Source of the DNA: a virus
IMG/VR virus record: IMGVR_UViG_3300020171_000036
Location: 1-53,183 of that record
Reading direction: 5' to 3' (one strand)
Length of the DNA: 53,183 nucleotides
In this document: positions 50,001 to 53,183 of the stretch, one piece after another
How positions within the stretch are numbered: position 1 is the stretch's first letter
Layout of the letters: the number at the start of each line of letters is the position of its first letter
Translations under genes and position numbers: made by a program
The notes under the pieces: generated by a model
The model's database searches: none
What the model was told of the DNA's origin: nothing
The model's input: the letters and a program-made list of their open reading frames with translations, nothing else

Positions 50001-53000
50001 CACACGATACAATAGCGGTATGGAATCCCACCCAAATAAAATCCATATTCAACACAGAATTTGACCCAACTAACCCTGATATAAGATACGCAATGGCAGG
50101 CGAGAAAGCCATAGGCGCACCTACTGGCGCACTTGCTAAAGCTCAGGAAATGCTTGCTGAAGGTAAGAGCGAGAAAGAGGTTTGGAAGGAAACCGGATGG
50201 CTCAAGGGCGCTGAAGGAAAGTGGAAGTGGGAGATTGATGATAGTGGAGCAAAGTTAAAAGACTTAGGACTTGGTAAGCAGATACATAAACTGGGTGATG
50301 TCCTTGATCATAAAAAATTATATGATTCATATCCTCAATTAAAAGAAATTCGTATTCATTCAAACCTTGACCCTAAAGATACATGGGGAAGTGGTTCTTA
50401 TTTTCATGGCGAAGGATTAGAGGGGGAAATTCTTTCAAGAAACAGAATAATGCTTGATGGCAATCCTAATAAAGCAGAGGAATTTCTTTTTCACGAAATC
50501 GCACATGCCATTCAAAACATCTCAGGTTTTGCTAAGGGCGGAAGTCCTGAAATAGCCTCAGCAGATGCAGTCATGCCTTATGATAACACAATGCGAGATT
50601 TCCAAAAACAAATAGATGATCTTGCTTTTGATAAAGGATTAGATTGGGATTCTCCTGAAGTAAAAGATATTCGGGACAAAAGAGAGGAGTACACTAAAAC
50701 ATTTTTAATAAAAAAATATGGTGAAGATTTTGGCATGGAAATGTATCATAATCTTGCCGGTGAAATAGAAGCCAGAGACACAGCCGCCCGTGCTAAATTA
50801 ACCGCTGAAGAACGTAGAGAAACCATGCCTTACGAAGCGCAGGGCATACCTCGTGAAGACTGGATAGTGACTGATGGGAAGGGGACGAGTTTTAGTATTG
50901 AACTGAAGGAAGCGCCTAAATTCGCTACAAAAGAACTTAAAGCATACAACGAGCAACACGCAACACCATTAGTTGACGACCTAATAAATAGAACAAAAAC
51001 AGATAATCTTGATGCTGTAAAAAGCGACCCCGATGAAACAAAGTCGTTTATTCGAGATGTTAGAGAGTCGGTCGGTAAGGCTACTGGCAGGTTTAGTTCT
51101 GAGGTTATATCTATTCGTGATATGAAATGGTATCATGTAGCATTAGAAACGCCTTATGTATTGGCTAAGAAGTTTAAGAGCATGAATAGTGCTGTAAAAA
51201 CAGAAATCAAACGGCATGAAAGTCGTGCTAAAAAACTGTTTAAATACTATCATGGCGAACTCGATGTTCTCCAAAAACACATGCAAAAAAACCCAGAAGA
51301 TTTAAAGGCTTATGAAGATTTAATCTGGAAATGGGAAGACAAAAGAATGCCTGAATCAGAAGTACCTACAGACTGGTATTCTATTGAAGATGGCGATTTA
51401 AAAATCAATCCACGGCATTATGTTGAGGTTAGAAACTACCTAAAGAAACAAGGTGTTAAAGATGCTGTTGCTGATGGGTTTATAACTATAAGAAAGATAC
51501 TTGATAATGTATTGGTAGAAGCTGACTCGGTTATGAAGGGTTCTAATGTTGATGAAAGCGACTTGCAGGAATTTAGGAAAAGCATAGGCAAAACCCATAA
51601 CTATTTCTCACATACTCGTGATGGGGATGCGTATATCAGGATAAAGGATAAAAATACAGGAAAAACAGTTTACAGAGAACACTTCTACAAAATTAAAGAA
51701 CGTCTGTTGCCTTTGAACAAAATGGCAAAAGCAAGAACAATAAGCTGGCTTAAAGAACAACTTTCTTCTGGTGAATTAAAAGGCTCGATGTCTGATTATG
51801 ACATTTCACCGGCAAGAGAGGTTACTAAACTTCCAGATGAGATTTTCTTTCAGATTCCGGTAGAAGCATTAAGCCAGATTTCAATGGAAGCTGGAAAAGG
51901 ACTTGCTGCATCGAGGACTCATTATGAAGCATTACGGTTAATGAAAAAGGAAGGTCTTAGCGAAAAAGAAGCTCATGCAAAAGCGAACAAAATACTTACC
52001 GCTGATATGGAAAGACATCTTGCCAGAGCTATTGCCGATGTTTTAAAGACACGAGGTTGGGGTGCACATGCTATTGCGAGGCAAGGTACGCCAGGCTTTA
52101 AAACGACTGATACTTTTGATACATTATTCCAATATCTATCAGGTTACTCAGGGTTTATAACTAAAATTGAAGCTACAAAAGAACACAGCAAAACTCTGCA
52201 AGCAATGAATGCAAAGCAAACTCCGAATGAGTACAGATATACGTCAGACTATATCAGAGACATGCTTGCCAACACAGATAAAACAGACCAGATGGTTGAC
52301 AGGTTAAGGGGTATCTTTTTCGTTAAATATTTAGGTGGTGTGGTTAAATCAGGAATTGTCAATCTCACACAAAACGTTGTTATGGCGGGGCCTATATTGT
52401 CACAATACACAAAGGGGTCTCATTTTAAACTTGCCAAAGCAATGAGAGATGTCCGCAAGGCTGTTACCGGAAAGAACGCATGGATGGGGAAAGAAACACA
52501 GTATGGCCAACTGGCAGAGAACGAACAAAGAGCGTTGACTGAAATGGTTGAAACTGGAGCAGCACAGGACTTATTCCTTCGGGAATTAAAGGGTGAAATC
52601 CCTGGAACAGGCTGGGGCAAATACGTCAAAAAGGTTATAGACAAATCTGGTATTTTCATGCAAGTCGCTGAAAAGTTTAACCGAGCAAGCACAGGGTTGG
52701 CGGCATACAGAATAGCTTTTAATGAGGGCGTAACTTTCGAGGAAAAACAAACTAAAGGAGACCATAATTTATCAGTAGAATTTACTAAAAAGGCAATCTA
52801 TGATTCTCATTTCCTCTACGGCAAGTCTAATCTTCCGGCTGCGTTCAGGGGCGGGGACTTCCGTAAGGTCGCAAGGGCAACATATACATTCAGGTCATTC
52901 ACCCATAACTATCTTGATATAATGGCTGATTTAGTTGCTAATCAAGGCACGCAAGGGTTAAAGGTGGCAGGCAGAAGCCTAATAAACATAATGGCTCTTG

Positions 53001-53183
53001 GAGGATTAACTTCAATACCGTTTTTTACCGCCTTATCTTCAGTAATTATGTCTGCCATGGGGGATGATGATGAAGATGCTTTAACTAAAATTAGGGGCAT
53101 GATGCCGAATAAGTTTATGCAGGACATGATGGTGTATGGTCTCTCTGGTGCTGTTGGCGGTGTTGATTTATCTGGTTCTTTAA
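44081..53183 (+). CDS. giant polyvalent protein (JAB, metallopeptidase, ART-like domains), partial
   Basis: The frame is open for over 3030 codons to the window end. Domains: hydrophobic helices (about 75-330); a RadC/JAB domain with HNHPSGDP (about 1351); HESEH, a HExxH metallopeptidase-like site (1639); an ART-PolyVal-like domain with LPVYHGTKAIIDRF and IFFTKS (about 1790-2000); LPD-like WKETGWLKG...GKWKWEIDD then HEIAHAIQNISGFAKGG, a second metallopeptidase site (2138); a long helical C-terminal region with a hydrophobic segment near 53000. This matches phage polyvalent proteins, probably injected with DNA to counter host defences. Confidence 0.85.
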   Translation, partial: MPELLKYSPDEWEEVPLGVLSVPTGLPVGFDPNEWEELPMGASIQPPAEKEEPGMLGTIGRGLTHGIIGLGESIGAGTQWLGERIGSETVAKAGEIASNYYEKVAEPFGPPESIAGKNVIDDPGLLADATYWLYNVPEMLPAFGAAIASSLFMPEITVAKNAPKIISSLAKLSKYFPAFVTGGGLEAAQTYKQTLKSGASEESAARSAELMFLGAGVLNAIGTGKILEAAGAGFKGRVLKTLGAGVWEGITEGLEEPTEVFSKYIGKYLAGEKLPNDLKAQLLESLKSAATVAPIAAVTGFGGSTLGGTRVGKPTIDEVDTFKKAVDSGEFEKGITGGDITPEIVEDIATNIEKTDAELADKVRSFLTKPETPEGYEEIAPIESVSPEFQEMRRAKKEEADKSFEELQRRINVLNLKKGRALTDEELLQERVAVLAEKEPSRIEQAVDAFEELPMTEGMKREVLMRKFQPSPKEVSAGKEQILAKVQEVKDQKLQARTITEGIFGTKEGQAFKNKGSASLNKVRMEKDHGVEFEPVEVEGGWGLQRKEVAPEKAEAVKEPNLNQPISANKGNIRAWFKEPKNWENKERLTYKEVVEQIAKDKSIEIRKTEKAIDPSRPLGDIETKYSIYVDGKYARDLPEFAYKYYEKVAKPQPTAIPAEAKPEAAGLTIEGKAIPEAKAKAWKIEFDKTYKKSEFTEAERWDEFKAFSQKSYADDFPISEHFEMWMKKPAPKEAKAEVAEKTEGKVEIETTPEGKEVTVDLTKKEETALTPKQQKEYLLAEIDKAIESGLKEAGFDNTMEVAKELLKKNINALHGVETVYIFEVPNDGTFEIVGSQLFEFQKQVTKTFPSTIISPKFKPSAPPKKAVPAAKYKNIIDRAYGVTSEKLKPENIDGLFESVADTEVRGTDRAIHLNAFQNWLLSQDITQSVRDRIRSVAGKDYIEEARVKIETQDLGYAMSMVEHRREAAYELQDYVDSYKAKTLTLGQINKETGIKRSGRELEVALSDANHDYTVALKHLRELEEAKEAKPAEKPTERINKDTIILKAKDTPRKTSDIPGVYLSADKKYAGAYANGEVKAAHQRGTLTPENGAIIEVKIDSEESIGFGDVMQSLEKDDVYDLLIESGVDEETAERLSTEPKDAADYIDVASGTSWMQRGMGYDEVFRNNIKWGDIVKIEIFKDGKLDKTIKGGAEIEAGEITFYTGTPYTEHLEVLEAKPAEKPAGERKPYEVAGREAEAKEAVPSPEGRVDYTKGRAETEYPEIVSDRAGSYESGVKTIVAPQDAAAFAHLNLSKYPQEHLATLILDKDHKIISVHRYSIGTAGRSFATPSILAGHALNTPDAASIIIVHNHPSGDPFLSKADDMVFRALKNTLKGTKVKAHDMIAVGVNEYSSYMEGSPARQTIPEVKAKYEIPMVERVFKQKGKNLYRLSFPQEVKDFGKNNLPEGGLILLNNANDAVGTLPISDYSRLREGMSETILKQVDATNAISIIAYNSNIEIPALDKTNLKKFANATGLKLLDVIDSKGSWQEQGLMPVTEDEIFYSTKQQISDSEITLSQVRNLFKSPSGLSKDGNIWVRLSSGYGFQVKSVQHISENKLAFETARGRMRLDGEMIAGKFEDDTIEIVRGIGDKWTLYHESEHMVEKAGLITPFEINVLKRKIKSLTEQGKFKTQNEKDIGGQEDRAYFIETELNKRSSYAGTVQRILNKIADWIDSLVNLFTATSRGVTRAFESGKIFQRKAGAETSGINQFAQDVSFSLKKAVANIRDNPKFNRWFKKSQVVDEYGNPLPVYHGTKAIIDRFKHDEKRFDDRLIFFTKSADFAEEWARGRQANKPPRNYSWTEQDQKKLDDHWKDFHKISDELYKTDKAKWTEKYDKLKATEPRRKYTEEREADVSIYPVYISAQNIFNPVEDYKAIEPLLKTMEGMQGVIEKGLHKEGNWLIYENKTVIDWLESKGYDGVYIKESAFTGAPHDTIAVWNPTQIKSIFNTEFDPTNPDIRYAMAGEKAIGAPTGALAKAQEMLAEGKSEKEVWKETGWLKGAEGKWKWEIDDSGAKLKDLGLGKQIHKLGDVLDHKKLYDSYPQLKEIRIHSNLDPKDTWGSGSYFHGEGLEGEILSRNRIMLDGNPNKAEEFLFHEIAHAIQNISGFAKGGSPEIASADAVMPYDNTMRDFQKQIDDLAFDKGLDWDSPEVKDIRDKREEYTKTFLIKKYGEDFGMEMYHNLAGEIEARDTAARAKLTAEERRETMPYEAQGIPREDWIVTDGKGTSFSIELKEAPKFATKELKAYNEQHATPLVDDLINRTKTDNLDAVKSDPDETKSFIRDVRESVGKATGRFSSEVISIRDMKWYHVALETPYVLAKKFKSMNSAVKTEIKRHESRAKKLFKYYHGELDVLQKHMQKNPEDLKAYEDLIWKWEDKRMPESEVPTDWYSIEDGDLKINPRHYVEVRNYLKKQGVKDAVADGFITIRKILDNVLVEADSVMKGSNVDESDLQEFRKSIGKTHNYFSHTRDGDAYIRIKDKNTGKTVYREHFYKIKERLLPLNKMAKARTISWLKEQLSSGELKGSMSDYDISPAREVTKLPDEIFFQIPVEALSQISMEAGKGLAASRTHYEALRLMKKEGLSEKEAHAKANKILTADMERHLARAIADVLKTRGWGAHAIARQGTPGFKTTDTFDTLFQYLSGYSGFITKIEATKEHSKTLQAMNAKQTPNEYRYTSDYIRDMLANTDKTDQMVDRLRGIFFVKYLGGVVKSGIVNLTQNVVMAGPILSQYTKGSHFKLAKAMRDVRKAVTGKNAWMGKETQYGQLAENEQRALTEMVETGAAQDLFLRELKGEIPGTGWGKYVKKVIDKSGIFMQVAEKFNRASTGLAAYRIAFNEGVTFEEKQTKGDHNLSVEFTKKAIYDSHFLYGKSNLPAAFRGGDFRKVARATYTFRSFTHNYLDIMADLVANQGTQGLKVAGRSLINIMALGGLTSIPFFTALSSVIMSAMGDDDEDALTKIRGMMPNKFMQDMMVYGLSGAVGGVDLSGSL

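Noticed and set aside
1-53183. Circular joining of the window ends
   Set aside because: The giant frame could run on into the start of the window, but nothing in the joined sequence supports it and no terminal repeat is visible.
1-53183. Integrase, attachment site or lysogeny module
   Set aside because: No recombinase gene and no convincing attachment core were found. The XRE protein alone does not show lysogeny.

Overview
The window is part of the genome of a tailed double-stranded DNA phage, most likely with a short-tailed (podovirus-like) virion. Evidence is an N4-gp56-type major capsid protein, a portal/scaffold/capsid/connector order, tail-fibre genes directly after the hub protein, and a giant 'polyvalent' ejection-type protein at the right edge. 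A GTA-type three-TM holin and a lipobox lipoprotein suggest a Gram-negative host. No integrase was found. The genome is AT-rich, tightly packed with many ATGA start/stop overlaps, and uses UGA freely as a stop, so the code is the standard bacterial one.

Layout. (1) 1-1244, rightward: lysis cassette (small TM protein, Cys-rich peptide, GH24 endolysin, holin). (2) 1239-7458, leftward: about 19 mostly small early genes, including an SSB-like protein, a RecB/Cas4-type exonuclease, a GIY-YIG-type protein, a lipoprotein and several zinc-knuckle peptides. (3) 7644-10188, rightward: an XRE-type regulator and a run of very small, often Cys-rich genes. (4) 10195-16399, rightward: a pseudoknot RNA element, MT-A70 methyltransferase plus a PD-(D/E)XK-like nuclease, replication initiator-like protein, DnaB helicase, HNH nuclease, an odd tRNA-Ile(UAU)-like gene, and a second DNA methyltransferase broken by two in-frame UGA codons. 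(5) 16400-17000: a strong promoter, a compact structured RNA with terminator, then a further structured, gene-free stretch. (6) 17000-18234, leftward: six small genes. (7) 18235-31298, rightward: HNH gene, small and large terminase, a gene-free structured region flanked by direct repeats, a beta-solenoid repeat protein, and the portal. (8) 31299-44088: virion genes (scaffold, capsid, connector, hub, fibres, internal proteins). (9) 44081-53183: a giant multidomain polyvalent protein, cut by the window end.

The genes work together as a virulent-type programme. Early genes handle replication, recombination, modification and host takeover; late genes build the packaging motor and virion. Mobile parasites are frequent: two inteins, both in packaging-motor proteins, and at least five HNH/GIY-YIG genes. 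The most unusual observations are: an HNH endonuclease gene with its own ribosome-binding site, nested out of frame inside the terminase intein, so that about 210 codons are dual-coding; a portal intein with the class 3 (W-C-T) signature; a tRNA with about 58 extra nucleotides in its D-loop; a methyltransferase interrupted by UGA-UGA at its catalytic motif; several H-type pseudoknots and structured RNAs in intergenic regions; and a paired 'GACA' hairpin motif in three virion-gene leaders. All folding was done by eye.
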